This document shows, one piece after another, positions 46,805-59,739 of a DNA stretch of 64,000 bases (its first letter is position 1; every line of letters begins with the position of its first letter). This stretch comes from Orcinus orca (Eukaryota > Chordata > Mammalia > Artiodactyla > Delphinidae). Location of the stretch: contig NC_064562.1 in assembly GCF_937001465.1 (NCBI RefSeq), positions 27,630,872-27,694,871 on the forward strand, given 5' to 3'. The translations under genes and the position numbers were made by a program. The notes below the pieces were generated by a model. It had not been told where the DNA came from and did no database searches. It worked only from the letters and a program-made list of their open reading frames with translations.

Positions 46805-46999
46805 CTTTTTTTTTTTTTTTTTGCAGTACGCGGGCCTCTCACTGTTGCGGAGCACAGGCTCTGGACGTGCAGGCTCAGCGGCCATGGCCCACGGGCCCAG
46901 CCGCTCCACGGCATTTGGGATCCTTCCAGACTGGGGCATGAACCCGTGTCCCCTGCATCGGCAGGCGTACTCTCAACCACTGCGCTACCAGGGAAGCCC
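46805..46999 (-). mobile_element. CHR-2-like SINE with an internal deletion, next to L1
   Basis: The 15-bp target duplication TAGAAGTTAATTCTT flanks it exactly (46790-46804, 47000-47014). Compared with its relatives it lacks about 15 bp between two GTTG repeats near 46850. Confidence 0.95.
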
Positions 47000-47014
47000 T
47001 AGAAGTTAATTCTT

Positions 47015-48300
47015 AATGATCTTTCTCATCCTTCTTCATAGACACTTGAAGAGTGTTGTGAATTACACTCTGCCTGGGACAACTGAAGTTCTGTATTCCT
47101 TTCCCCTCTTCTGGTAAGACTACCTGCCATGTGTTGATTTATCTCACCCCATGATGTCATTGATGTCAAGCAGTGGCATACCTGTCTAGGTCTTAGCAGT
47201 TGATCTAATGGGACATGTGACCCAAGCCTGGCCAATGAGACTTCTTTCCCTGAGTTTTTATATACCGAAAGTTGAAGTGCTCTGTCCTTTGGGGTTTCTG
47301 AGCTGTGATGCTATAACTTGGAGCTGTGTGAAAGAGTAAGAGACATGAGGAGAGGGGAGAGGGAACGGGGCAAAGAAGCAGAAGAACAGAGGAGAGAGGA
47401 GTGAGTTGAATTCCTTAATTCAGTTATTTCCAAGGTCAATGGCCTCCATATGCTTCCCAGTTACATCAGGCAGTAACTCCTTTTATGTAGTTAAGTTAGT
47501 GTGAATAGGATATATTGACTTGTCTCTGAAATAGTCCTAATATACATCCCCAATTTTTTCTGTAGTTCCAGGTTAAACTAAAAGTCTATAATGTAAATTT
47601 CCCACTCTGCCTTGCTCTGATGCCAAGTGTTAATCATAATCAGCATTGGTATTAATTGCAATAGATCTTCATGCTTAAACTAAAAGTGCTGAATTGGTCA
47701 GCATTTGAATCCAGATTAGTGACAACAGATAAATTACACTTTAAATTAATAAATGAGGTGTTGAATGAGTATTAAAATTTATAGGATGTTTATTCTCACC
47801 TTGAATTTAATATGATAGGTTTGTTACTTTTTCTCTCTGCATCCCTCTCTAAACTGTCTATTCTTAGGTAGAAAAATTTCAGGAAAAGATTATTTTTTTT
47901 GCTATCATTAAATTCTTGATTTGTTCATGAAAAAGAAAATCTTATATTTATTTCCTTCAAGAGTATCCAGTATATTTCTTAGCTTTTTGTAATGTTTGGG
48001 TTGTATCTGGGACCATATTTGAGGGTAAATTATGTCCATTCTAGGTGTCTTGACTTGCTCCCAAAGTGGGCTGGTAGATATATGTCATCGATTTGATCAA
48101 TTCCTAAAAGACTTCTACCATAAAGTAGATGTGAGAAGGTCTCGGGGGGTTGGGGAGGTGTGTGTGTGTGGGGTGGAGGGGTAGAGGGTTGGGGGGGTGG
48201 GGAGGTGGGCAGGGCTTGCTTAAGACTGTAGCTTCTCAAAGCCTTTAAAATGCTAATTTGCACAGTTAATCCTCCAAAGGAGACTGCAAAAGGTAGCATT
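47015..48300. other. Intergenic sequence with possible old transposon debris
   Basis: The piece around 47200-47320 (GGGACATGTGACCCAAGCC) looks like old transposon sequence I cannot name. A G-rich low-complexity run lies at about 48143-48212. Confidence 0.4.
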
Positions 48301-48334
48301 TCTCAAACTTTTTTTTTTTTTTAAACCCTCGGGT

Positions 48335-48430
48335 ACCTTTTTCATCATCAGTTATGTGTTTGGTCCTGGAGCTATAGCAGTGAACAAGGTAAGAAGTTTC
48401 TCTGCTTTCACAGAATTTGTAGAAATTACA
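48335..48430 (+). repeat. Ancient mammalian interspersed repeat fragment
   Basis: GGTCCTGGAGCTATAGCAGTG then AACAAGG ... CTTTCACAGAATTTGTAG follows the same pattern as the copy at 8860. Family unresolved. Confidence 0.4.
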
Positions 48431-48979
48431 GTGTATCAATTATTTGCCTTGCTGAAACATAAGTACAAATGAGCACCTATATATCGTATGCCAATATATT
48501 TAAGAGCTATACATTAAGCTAACAAATTGTTAAAATGTGTTCCATGTTCTTACCTTGACTGACATACCTACAAAATGACCTGGAATGCAGACTTTCATTT
48601 ATAATTTTTGGATTCCTTGGCATTTTGTGCCCTGGTTCTCTGCTTTCTGAGTCTCTTTCCCACTTCTCTTCCCACCCCAGGAGAAGTTTTGCTTGCATGT
48701 TTGTGGACACCACAGTCTCTTGATCCAAAGTCTACCCTCCTGGTCCTGAGGAAGCCCAGAGCACTGAGGATGATGGGGAGTGCCTAGGGTAGAGGCAGAG
48801 CTGGTTCTAAGTAGTACTTCTCACTATATCACCTATGAATATCCTGTGTTCTGAGGTATGCGCTTTGGCAACCTGAGTTCATCATTTTGAAAACAGTGAC
48901 AACCTTGAGAAGATTATGCCATAGAATTTTGTTTCATTTTGGTTTTGTTTGTTTTGTTTTTTTCATGCCATAGAATTTT

Positions 48980-49162
48980 TTTTAAAAATGTTTATTTATT
49001 TATTTGGGAGGTCTTAGTTGCGGCATACAGGACCTTTAGCTGCAGCATTCAAATTCTTAGTTGTGGCATGTGGGATCTAGTTCCCTGACCAGGAATTGAA
49101 CCCAGGCCCCCTGCATTGGGAGCATGGAGTCCCAGCCACTGGACCACAAGGGAAGTCCCCAA
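48980..49162 (-). mobile_element. tRNA-derived cetartiodactyl SINE
   Basis: On minus it opens GGGGACTTCCCTTGTGGTCC, has B box GGTTCAATTCC and ends in an A/T tail. The target duplication GCCATAGAATTTT is at 48967-48979 and 49163-49175. Confidence 0.9.
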
Positions 49163-49179
49163 GCCATAGAATTTTGACT

Positions 49180-50750
49180 TAACTATAGTGTTCTTTTGTG
49201 ACAATATGCAGGTTAGAATGTTGAAACAGTTAATAAAATTCTGGAACTATATTAAATTAATCCACCACTTTTCCAGAAGGCAGATTTAACCTGTAACATA
49301 TTTTGTCTTAAGCCTGGAAGTAATTGACAAAAGCTTCTGAACACCAAAGACCTGCCCAGAGCACACTGGGATCTGTGAGAGCAGTTGAGCGCTACCATTC
49401 AGGTCTCACCCAGTGTCTGAAAAAGAGGCAGCACATGCTGTTAGTAAGTTGAATTAATAACAAATAGCAGGGAAAAGAGAGGAATGCAAACAGTTGACAG
49501 AAAAACTATGAAAACACAGCGCAGCCATCAGTGGCATGTAGCGTATAGGAACAGACAGCCTTACACCCCTCAATCCTCGCTTCATAGGACTTTATATGAG
49601 TCTCCATAGATTTAAAGAGTGAAATTATGTTTATAATACTCTTTATTTAAAAAATGATGATGTGGTGTGATAGACTCTTTGCACATGTTTAGAATGGAAA
49701 AAAAACTGCTTTGAGATAATGGCTTCTGTAATTAGTAACATTCACTTATGTGGAATATCTAACAAAGAAATGAATGTATTTAGTAGTTGCTGAAAACTTC
49801 CAGATTAATGGCATTCACCAGCATATGAATTACCACTCTTACGCTTAAAATGCTGCACAGCATGACTTGTTTTTCTTTTAAAGGAGGCTGTACTTTTTCA
49901 GCCTTCTCTTACCCACACTGTGCAGAGTTCTAGGAAGTCCTTTGGAGACAAGTGTTTATCTCTTCACTGAAGGACGCACTAAGAAGAACTCAGGTCATTC
50001 CTTGATAAGGGCTCCTTTAACACTTGATGGGAGAATCCTTCCTGCACACTGACAGACCAGAATTTTGGGAGCTGGAGGAGTGTTTGTTGAAGGATATTGG
50101 ATCATTGCTTATTGGACCTGATGAAAGGCTCCCTTTGTTTCCTTTAGAGTATGTTGCAGACATTTTCTGAAAGCATTTTGTGATCTTCCTATGGCAACAT
50201 GTTTATTTGCCAGTGTATCTAGTGGACAAGGAGGGAGAACAATGAATGTGCTAGTATTAGGTATGTGCCACAAATTTAAGCTGTTGCTAGACATTGACTA
50301 TGACAATACTGTGCCGCAGCTTTCCTTATTCTTGGCAGCCGAGGTTCAGAGAATTACACTTGATCGCACACTATCTGTTCACAGAAATGATAAGAATGGC
50401 ACGCCCTAACAGTGCTTATTTACACAGAACACCCTAGTTTGTTGTTCCCCCTCCAGCTTTTCTTAAACAAGCAATTTATTCTCAACAGTTTTAAATTTCA
50501 AATCAATATTTCTACTAAAATAGCTTTACGCTTTTCATCTTTATGAATGGACAAGTAGTGGAAGAGAATCCGAATGAGTTTAAGCAGTAAAGATGAGGCT
50601 ATCGATAGAACATGTTCTAGGGGAGTCTGTGAAGATGACATAGTTCTGTTTTATCTTTCAACACAAAAATAAATGTGAATGGACAGATAAGGCAACTTTC
50701 ACCCATTAACTAAATATTAAGTAGTGAAATTAGTTTCTGGGAAAGAAAGT
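49180..50750. other. Unassigned intergenic sequence
   Basis: No gene or repeat recognised. Confidence 0.5.
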
Positions 50751-50764
50751 AGATTGGTGTAAAA

Positions 50765-51190
50765 TTTCAAACAATGATCACTTATATGTGGAATATATTA
50801 AAAAAACAAAGATACAAATTAAATTATTTCCAAAATAGAAATAGACTCACAGACATAGAAAACAAACTGTTGGTTACCAAAGGGGAAAATGAGGTGGGGT
50901 GAGGGATAAATTAGGAGGTTGGGGTTAACATATGCACACTACTATATATAAAATAGATAACCAACAAGGACCTACTGTGTAGCACAGGGAACTGTCCTCA
51001 ATATTTTGTAATAACCTATAAGGGAAGAGAGTCTGAAGAAGAATATATATATCTATTATAGATATGTATGTATATCTGAATATAGATATATCTGAATCAC
51101 TGTGTTGTATACCTGAAACTAACATGATACTGTAAATAAACTATACTTCAACAAATAAAAAATGAAAATAAAGAAAAAATAAAAATTTTT
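50765..51190 (+). mobile_element. L1 3' end, sense
   Basis: Phrases such as GAAATAGACTCACAGACATAG, AACAAGGACCTACTGTGTAG and ACTGTAAATAAACTATACTTC followed by an A-rich tail are the sense L1 3' UTR. The copy is 5'-truncated. Confidence 0.92.
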
Positions 51191-51795
51191 AAAAATGCAT
51201 TTGGTAGTTGGAAAATAATAAGCAGTTTGCTCTTTTAAAGTTCGTACTGAGTACTCTTCATCGACAGGATCTTCAGCAGAACATATATAGGGAAAATTTA
51301 CTTTGGGGAGCCAGGTATTCATAAGCATTCCTGAGGTTGCTCAAAGTGCTTATACTGAGATACTACTGAAATTATTCTCCATTAATTTGGGGAGGTGGGA
51401 TGATAAGTTTTTGAAACTACTTAAAATTACACAGATAATACATATTTATTGTAGAAAACTCACAAAGTACAAATAAGTAAACAAAGAGAAAAATCAAGGA
51501 AATGACCAAAAACATCACAAAGAGATGAGGGTCATTAATATTTTGTTCTATTGTATCTGTGTGATTATAAAAAAGATTATATTATATAATTGTTATTTTA
51601 TTTTGTTACGAGTTGGCAATACATAATTTTTGTGACACAAAATTTAAGAATCTGCTAAAGTATACGTTTCCAAGTCTAGCTTTCATTCATGTCTCTGTTT
51701 TCCCTATTACCCAGACCCACTTTTGTTAGATTTGTGTGTAGCCTTCCACTGTTTTGTTTTCTTTAAGTTAAATTTAAAAATTAAAAAAAAATATA
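51190..51795. other. Unassigned AT-rich sequence
   Basis: Nothing recognised. An (AT)n run lies at 51790-51805. Confidence 0.5.
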
Positions 51796-51799
51796 TATA

Positions 51800-53620
51800 T
51801 ATATTTAGAGCAGTTTAAATTGACAACGAAATTGAGAGAAAGGTACAGAGATTTCTATACTCCCTGCCTCCACACATGCATAGACCCCCAGTATCAACAT
51901 CCCCTGCTAGAGTGGTACATTTGTTACAATGGATGAATCTACATTGACACATTGTTATCACCCAAAGTCTGTTGTTCATATCAGGGTTCACTCTTGCTGT
52001 TGTATATTCTGTGGGCTTGGACAAATGTATAATGAAGCGGATCCACCATTATTATATCATACAGTGTATTTTCACTGCCTTAAAAATCCTCTGTGCTCCG
52101 CCTATTCATCCCTCTCCCCACCCTTAACCCCTGGCAACCACTGATCTTTTTGCTGTCTCCGTGGTTTTTCCTTTTCCAGAATGTTATATATTTGGAATCC
52201 TACAGTATATAGCCTTTTCACATTGACTTCTTTCCCGTAGAAATATGCATTTACTATTACTCCATGTCTTTTCATGGCTTGATAGTTCTTTTTTTTTTTT
52301 TTTTTTTTGCGGTACGCGGGCCTCTCACGGTTGCAGCCTCTCCCGCTGCAGAGCACAGGCTCTGGACGCGCAGGCTCAGCGGCCATGGCTCATGGGCCCA
52401 GCCGCTCCGCGGCACGTGGGATCTTCCCGGACCGGGGCATGAACCCACGTCCCCTGCATCGGCAGGCGGACTCTCAACCACTGCGCCACCAGGGAGGCCC
52501 GATAGTTCATTTTTTTTTTTAGTGCTGAACAGTATTCCACTGTCTGGATGTACCATAGTTTATTTAACCATTTACCTACTGAATGACATCCTGCTTGCTT
52601 CCAAGTTTTGGCAATTATGAATAAAGCTGCTATAAACACTTATGTGCAGGTTTTTGCGTGGACATAAGTTTTCAACTCCACATACCAAGAAGTATGACTG
52701 CTGGGTGGTATGACAAGAGTATGTTTAGTTTTGTAGGCAACTGCCAACTGTCTTCCAAAGTAGCTGTGCCATTTTCCATTCCCACCAACAATATATGAGA
52801 ATTCCTGTTGCTCTACATCCCCATTGGCATTTAGGGTTATCGTTTTTCTGGATTTTGGCCAAGAATGACCAAATAGTTATAGTGGTATCTCATTTTTTTT
52901 TAATTTGCATTTTCCTGATGACATATGATGTGTAATATCTTTTCATATGTTTATTTCCCTTCTGTGTATCTTCTTTGGTGAGGTATCTCTTTGGCCCTTT
53001 TTAAAATCATGTTGTTTGTTTTCTTATTGTTGAGTTTTAAGTGCTCTCTGTATATTTCGGATAACACTCCTTCATCAGATGTGTCTTTTGCAAATATTTT
53101 CTCCCAGTCTGTGACTTCTCATTCTCTTGATGTTGTCTTTTGCAGAGCAGCAGTTTTTAATTTTAAGGAAATTCTGCTTAGCAATTCTTTCTTTCATGGA
53201 TCATGCCTTTGCTATTGTATCTAAAAAGTCATCATCATACCCAAGGTCATCTGGGTTTTCTCCTATGTTATGTTCTAGGAGTTAGTTTTGCATTTTACAT
53301 TTAGGTCTATAATCCATTTTGAGTTAATTTTTGTGAAGGGTATGAATTTGGGTCTAGATTAATCTTTTTGCATGTGGATGCCCAGTTAGTTCAGCACCTT
53401 TGTTGAAAAGATGATTTTTGCTCCATTGTATTGCCTTTACTGCTTTGTCAGAGATCAGTTGACTATATTTATGTGGGTTTATTTCTGGGTGCTCTATTCT
53501 GTCTTAATGATCTAATTTGTCTGTTATCTTGCCAATACCATACTGTCTTGATTACTCTAAAGTAAGACTTGAAGTCGAGTAGTGTCAATCCTCCAACTTT
53601 TATGAAATCACCATTTGTTA
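51800..53620 (-). mobile_element. Older L1, antisense (3' UTR and ORF2 C-terminal part), split by a SINE
   Basis: Minus-strand frames include AALFIIAKTWKQ (52580-52639) and KVGGLTLLDFKSYFRVIKT (around 53560-53610), both L1 ORF2 motifs, with many stops. The lower-coordinate part to about 52250 is 3' UTR. A CHR-2-like SINE interrupts it at 52289-52500. Confidence 0.85.
52289..52500 (-). mobile_element. CHR-2-like SINE within the L1
   Basis: On minus it opens GGGCCTCCCTGGTGGCGCAG, has B box GGTTCATGCCC and ends GTACCGC plus A tail. The target duplication GATAGTTC lies at 52281-52288 and 52501-52508. Confidence 0.94.
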
Positions 53621-53624
53621 AATT

Positions 53625-53943
53625 TTGGTATAGTATCAAAGAAGAATACACACAATTATCTGAGAAGAATGTGAAATACTCCACCCTTTTCCAACTGCAC
53701 ATCTGTGTGAGGTTGGATTTTCTTTATAATAGTTCAAAGCAATATATTGCTTATAGATTGAATTTAGAAGCAGATATGAGAATCCAATTGTGTTTTATTA
53801 AGCCAGACATTAAAGATACTTGCAAAAGTTTAAAACACTTCTCACTAAATTTTTTATTTTGGAAAATGCAGTTATTTTCATAAAAGCATACCACTTGTGT
53901 TAACGTGTAATGGATTTATTAAAACGTTTAAAATAAACATTTT
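53625..53943. other. Unassigned AT-rich sequence
   Basis: Nothing recognised. Confidence 0.5.
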
Positions 53944-53960
53944 AAAAATTTCTATTTCAG

Positions 53961-54300
53961 GGCTTCCCTGGTGGCGCAGTGGTTAAGAATCCACCTGCCA
54001 ATGCAGGGGACACGGGTTTGAGCCCTGGCTGGGGAAGATCCCACATGCCGCGGAGCAACTAAGCCCGTGAACCACTACTGAGCCTGAGCTCTAGAGCCCA
54101 CGAACCACAATTACTGAGCCCGCGCGCCACAACTACTGAAGCCCACACGCCTAGAGCCCATGCTCTGCAACAAGAGAAGTCACTGCAATGAGAAGCCCGT
54201 GCACCGCAACGAAGAGCAGCCCCCATTCGCTGCAACCAGAGAAAGCCCACGCGCAGCAACGAAGACCCAATGCAGCCAGAAATATAAATAAATTTATTTA
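53961..54300 (+). mobile_element. CHR-1-like SINE (long form), sense
   Basis: It begins GGCTTCCCTGGTGGCGCAGT, has B box GGTTTGAGCCC and ends AAATAAATTTATTTAAAA. The flanks share only an imperfect AAAAATTTCT-type duplication, suggesting an older insertion. Confidence 0.93.
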
Positions 54301-54304
54301 AAAA

Positions 54305-56395
54305 AATTCTTTTTCAATTTCTAATATGGTAAGTATGAATATATATAGCCTACATAAATGAAATCTCTTTGGGGTCATCAATAACTTTTCGGAATCTGAA
54401 GCCCCCTGAGACCAAAATGTTTGAGAATCATATTCTTGCTTCTCTGTTAGGGTTGGGCAATTTGAAAATGGGTGAGGTCTGAAGGTTCAAGGCAAATCAT
54501 TCGTTAGGGTGGGTTTTTTTTTCTTTTTCTTTTTATTGTGCATGATCTATTCTCTGAGTTAATTCTCATGTCTCCATTGATACAAGTGGAAGTTTGTTTG
54601 CTTTAGAATAGTGCACAAACTGAGCTAAACTATTGTGAACATGTTTTTTCTTTTCCTCTTCTCTTTCTATTTTTACCATTTTGCTTCTAGCCAAATGATT
54701 CCTATTTATAGCGATACCTTTTATGCCTTAAATAATCTTGTTTTTAGTCTTTTATTCAGAATTCACCAAGAAGTCTACTTTGTCCACTCTATTCTGAAGC
54801 AGTGCTATCACCATGGGAGAATTACACTGAGCATGGGATATGCTATGTGTGGTGAGAGGCTGCTATGAAGTTTCATAAGTGGCAGAGGGTTATGGATAAG
54901 AAGTTACCATTATCAACAAGAACAAGAACAACCATAACACAATCCATTGAGCATCTTTATATCCCATCTCTGCGTTTTTGTATCTGGGAAAATTTAGTTT
55001 GGAGATAAAGAATTTCTAAATATATCTATGTGGATATGGGATATAAGGTTCTCTGTAGGAGACAGATGTTTGGTTACATACTTCCTTTTAGGGATGCACC
55101 ATAGTTTGGTGTTAGCTAAAATATTTGGCCAACATTTTTGTCTTTGGTTCAGGCTAAGGCTTTTGCAAGGATGACTAGACAAATGTCTACTTCAGCTGTC
55201 ATCCCTAAACATTCAGCAATGTGGTCATATGAGTTAAACCATGTTGAATCAGCATAACAATGCCAACAACAAGAGCAAGGCATATAATTCAGATTTACTG
55301 CTACTACCTGGATATTCACTTTCAAACAGATTACATTCTATATGTAGTTTGGGATGAAAAACATCTCTGTAGATTCTAAATGTTGACAGTCTATTGATCT
55401 GTTGAAGTATAAACGTAAATGATATTGCAAGAGTAAAATGCAACAATAATTAACGATTGTAGAAATTATTTTATATACAAAAATAATCAGAATATTTCAA
55501 ATAATAAATGTATAAGGAAATAGATATAAAATAAAGATTAATATTAAGATAGAATATGTTAGCTAGATAACTTTAGGAAGAATATTATATCTTCTTAGAG
55601 CCAGTGAATATTTATAAAATTTAAATAATACAAGAAAGAATAATAGAAATCATAGCATAGAGATTAGAATTAATCTTTGAAGTTGTATTAGTATTCAAAT
55701 ATTAATGAAAATTACCTTTAAAACTATTCTTATTGTACAGTATTGTTTAGTTATTTAATTCCGTTTAGGCCATGAGTCTTTCAGGAAAAAGTTCTCTTTA
55801 GAAATTCTTCACATCTTGAAGGATGGATAAAAAGTAAAATGTTAAGTTTGCCTTGTTAAATTTGACAAGGTGGGAAAACAGCCCAAATCATGTACAACAT
55901 CTGTAATAAATCATCTTTCATCTAGACATAACAAAGAATATATAGAATAAAGGAAGACAGTGTTAAACAAAAATGAGGAACTCCTAAATATGTCCATCTA
56001 CCAACCTCAGTTGAAAGAGTGAATCTATTTAGTATAACAGATGAAGTGTATGAAGTGTATGGTGAACTCAGGATCAATCCATCAGCTGACAGTATTGAGG
56101 AACTGATTTTCCTATATTATGTCAAATTAAAAAAAATTTACTAGTGGTTTTAATGATAAATTATAGTAAAAACTACTTTTGGGGTAAAATCCCAAGATTC
56201 TGACATCTGAGAAGTTCAATCTGTGGTGGTGACCTAAGAGTTTGGTCTTAGATATGGCTGAATGTTGATTTTAACACTTGTTTATTTTGTGTTACCACAT
56301 AATTTTGTGCATCTCTACTTTTTTAAAGCATCACCCACCCCCTTTTATAATAAATGAAAAATGAAGAGCTAATAGTGCTACTAATGAGGTAGGAC
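54305..56395. other. Unassigned AT-rich intergenic sequence
   Basis: No gene or repeat recognised. The stretch 55440-55700 is extremely AT-rich. Confidence 0.5.
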
Positions 56396-56399
56396 ATCT

Positions 56400-57130
56400 T
56401 TCCTTTGTGTTTTTCTTTGTTGTTTATTTGTTTTGTAATTTTTTCTTCTTTGAAATGTTTATTTGCTTTCTGTCCATTTTTTTAGGGGGTGATGGTTATC
56501 TTTTTTACTTACAGTTTCGTAAGAGTGCTTCACAAATTCTGTTTATCCTTGTTTTATCATTCATTTTGTGGCTTTTGTTTCCCCACTCTGCTTTTGATGT
56601 CTTTTGATGAACAGAAATTTAAAATTTTAATTTGTCAGGTTTATTGGTATATTTTGCTTGAAAAGTTCTTTCCTAACATGAGGTCATAAAAGTATTCTCC
56701 TATATGTTTTTCTAAAAGTTTTGAAGTTTTGCCCTTCACATTTAAGTCTTCAGTCAGTTTGGAGTTTATTTTTTGTGTGTCTGTATTAAGATAAGGATCC
56801 AATTTTATTTCCATTTGAATAGCCAATTCTTTCAGTACTAGTCATTGAATAATCTGTTTCAGTGATTTTTGATGTCATCGCTGGCATAAATCAAGTTTCC
56901 ATCTGTGTGTGGCTCTGCTTTGGGCCTCTCTATTCCATCAGTTAATTTAGCTACTCATTTATAAATACTACATTTTAAAATTACAGTGGATTTATAATGT
57001 CTTGATTTTAGTGTTTTCCTAACTTATTCCCTTCCTCCTTCTTCAACAGTGTCTTGACTATTTGTATGCTTTGCTTCTCCATATAAATTTAAAAATTGGC
57101 TTGCCAAGTTTTTTGAAAATTCTGCAGTGA
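56400..57130 (-). mobile_element. Old L1 ORF2 fragment, antisense
   Basis: Minus-strand residues KLTEDLNVKGKTSKLLEKH (56641-56826 frame) match the L1 ORF2 segment after the Z domain. It carries multiple stops. It is a separate copy from the next element, because ORF2 order restarts there. Confidence 0.8.
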
Positions 57131-57149
57131 TTTTTGTTTCTTGAAGTAA

Positions 57150-58370
57150 ATGTTACATACCATAAAACACAGATTTTTAATGTACAATTCAATGAGTTTT
57201 GAAAAGTGTATAGCCTTATATAGCCAGTAGCCAATCAAGGTAGAGAATGTTTCTATCACCTCAAAAGTTCCCTTGTGATCCCTTTCAGTTAATCCTTACC
57301 TGCCGGAAGCAACCACTGTTCTGGTTTTCTATCATCATAGGTTAGTTTTGCGTGTTATTGAATTTTAAATAAATAAATTCATTTGGTATGTACCCTTTTC
57401 TGTCTGGCTTTTTTGCTCAACTTAATGTTTTTGAGATTTATTCATGTTTTGTGTATATCTGTACACACAAATACTTTTTTTTTAATTGTTGAGTAACTTT
57501 CCACTGCATGGATATCTCACAATTTGTTAGTCCATTCTCCTGGTGATGGTCATTTGCGTTTTCAATGTTTGGCTATTATGCATAAAGCTGCTCTAAATAG
57601 TCACCTACTTTGTATGGACGTACATTTTCATTTCTCTTGGTAATTACCTAAATGTGGAGTTGGAGGGTGATAGCATAGGAATATGTTGAAATTTATAAGA
57701 AAATGCCAAATAGCTTAAGTTGATAAAAAACTGCCCAATAGTTTCCAATAGTTTCCATTTTACATTCCCACAGCAATGCATGAGAGTTCCAGTGGCTCAC
57801 ATCCCTGCCCAATGTTTAGAGATATCAATCTTTTTTTTTTTTTTTTTTTTTTTTTTGCGGTACACGGGCCTCTCACTGTTGTGGCCTCTCCCGTTGCGGA
57901 GCACAGGCTCCGGACGCGCAGGCTCAGCGGCCATGGCTCACGGGCCCAGCCGCTCCGTGGCATGTGGGATCTTCCCGGACCGGGGCATGAACCCGTGTTC
58001 CCTGCATCAGCAGGCGGACTCTCAACCACTGCACCACCAGGGAAGCCCGGGATATCAATCTTTTTAATTTTAGCCATTTTAGTGGGTGTGAAGTAATATC
58101 TCATTGTGTTTTTCATTTGCATCACCCTGGTGACTAGTGATGTTGAGCACCTTTCCATGTGCTTATTGTTCATTTGTAGATGTTCTTTTGTGAAGTGTCT
58201 GTTCAAGTCTTTTCCCTATTTATTAAATTGGAATTGCCTTGATATTGAGTTGTATGAGTTCTTTCTGTACTCTATGTATAAGATCTTTGTCATATATTTG
58301 TATTGTGAATAGTTTCTCCCAATCTGTGGTTTGAGTTTATTTTCAAAATAGTCTTCATTAGCAGTTGAGC
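57150..58370 (-). mobile_element. Old L1 3' half, antisense, split by a SINE
   Basis: The minus strand encodes MNRHFTKEHLQMNNKHMERC and NTMRYYFTPTKMAKIKK, from the C-terminal part of ORF2, with 3' UTR at 57150-57480. These segments are C-terminal to those in the lower-coordinate fragment, so two insertions are needed. Confidence 0.85.
57831..58050 (-). mobile_element. CHR-2-like SINE within the L1
   Basis: On minus it opens GGGCTTCCCTGGTGGTGCAG with B box GGTTCATGCCC and a 26-base A tail (poly-T on plus). The target duplication GATATCAATCTTTTT lies at 57821-57835 and 58051-58065. ORF2 reads on across the insertion. Confidence 0.95.
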
Positions 58371-58419
58371 GCTGCTGATCTCGAATTGTCTGTGATTTTG
58401 TTCATTTTCAAATGTCTTT

Positions 58420-58589
58420 TTAAAAAAATATTCATTTATTTATTTAGGTTCCACCAGGTCTTAGTTGTGGCATACAAACTCTTAACTGCGGCATGCATGT
58501 GGGATCTAGTTCTCTGACCAGGGATAGAGCCTGCGCCCCCTGCATTGGGAGTGCGGAGTCTTATCCACTGTGCCACCAGGGAAGTCCCC
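58420..58589 (-). mobile_element. tRNA-derived cetartiodactyl SINE
   Basis: On minus it opens GGGACTTCCCTGGTGGCACA, carries a decayed B box (GGCTCTATCCC) and an A/T tail. TCAAATGTCTTT is duplicated at 58408-58419 and 58590-58601. Confidence 0.9.
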
Positions 58590-58601
58590 TCAAATGTCTT
58601 T

Positions 58602-59560
58602 ATTCCAATCATTTGGGATATATTCACTTGACAGAGAGTTCCCTTTGACAGTTTTTTCCTTCAGCAGTTTAAAAATATCATTTCTTTGTCTTCTGGTTTC
58701 CATTATTTCTGATGTGAAGTCTGCCATGGTTTGTGTTGTTGTATATTATGTACCTTTCTCTCTATTAGATTTTCTCTTTAACTTGGGCTGTCAGTAGTTT
58801 GATTATGATGTACCCATGTTTTGTTCCCTTTCTATTTATTGTGTTTGGGTTCACTGAGCTTGTTGGAGCTGTAAGTTGATGTTTTCCAACACAGCTGGAA
58901 AATTTTGGCCATTATTTTTTCATATACATATATATATGTTTATGTATACATATATATATATATTTTTTTCCTTTGTCTTCTCTCTCTTCTCCATCTGGGA
59001 CTCTAGTTATACTATATGCATTAAACCGTTTTATATTGTCCTTCATGTCACTAAGTTTGTTACTTTTTTTCAATTATTTTTCTCTCTGTTCTGTTGGATA
59101 ATTCTTTTTGATTTGCCTTCAGGTTCATTATAACTTTCTTCTACAGTCTCTAATATACTCTTAAACCCATCCAGGAATTTAAAAATATATATCAGCATAA
59201 TTTAAAGTTATAAGACTTCCATTCAGCTCTTTTTTTTTATAGTTTCTATTTCTTTGCTGAGATTCTTCATATGCTTACTTATTATGATCATCTCTTCCTT
59301 TAGGCCCATGAACAAATTTATAATATCTGCTTTAAAGCCCTTGTCTGCTAATACTAAAATCCACATCATCTCAGGTCTGTGTCTATTGCCTGCTGTTTTT
59401 CTTGGTTATTAGCCATAGTTTTCTAGTTTTTCATATATCTAATAATTCACTATTGTATGCTGGACATTGCTATGGTACATTTTTGAGAGACTAGATTTTT
59501 TTTTTTTAAATGCTGTTGAGTATTGTGTTATAAGACACAACAAATTACTGGCAGATCGTT
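58602..59560 (-). mobile_element. Old L1 untranslated-region-type sequence, antisense
   Basis: Phrases such as TTTGTCTTCTGGTTTCCATT, TTTGATTATGATGTACCC and TTGGGTTCACTGAGCTTG match ancient L1 non-ORF sequence and share their order with 4230-5131. An (AT)n run interrupts it at about 58923-58963. Confidence 0.6.
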
Positions 59561-59739
59561 TTGGTTCTGACAAGTCTGCTTTGATTTTTTTCCCCTATAT
59601 TACACTTATTTGTGAAAATTACAAAAATCTCTCATATATATATTTACACACACCAATTTTCATGAAGCTGAAACATCTTGTACCACTTAAAGATATTTTA
59701 CTAATCATGAAATTATTACATTCTATTATTATTAATTTC

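Noticed and set aside
54059..54259. 66-codon frame rich in Ala/Ser/Cys
   Set aside because: Antisense read of a CHR-1-like SINE.
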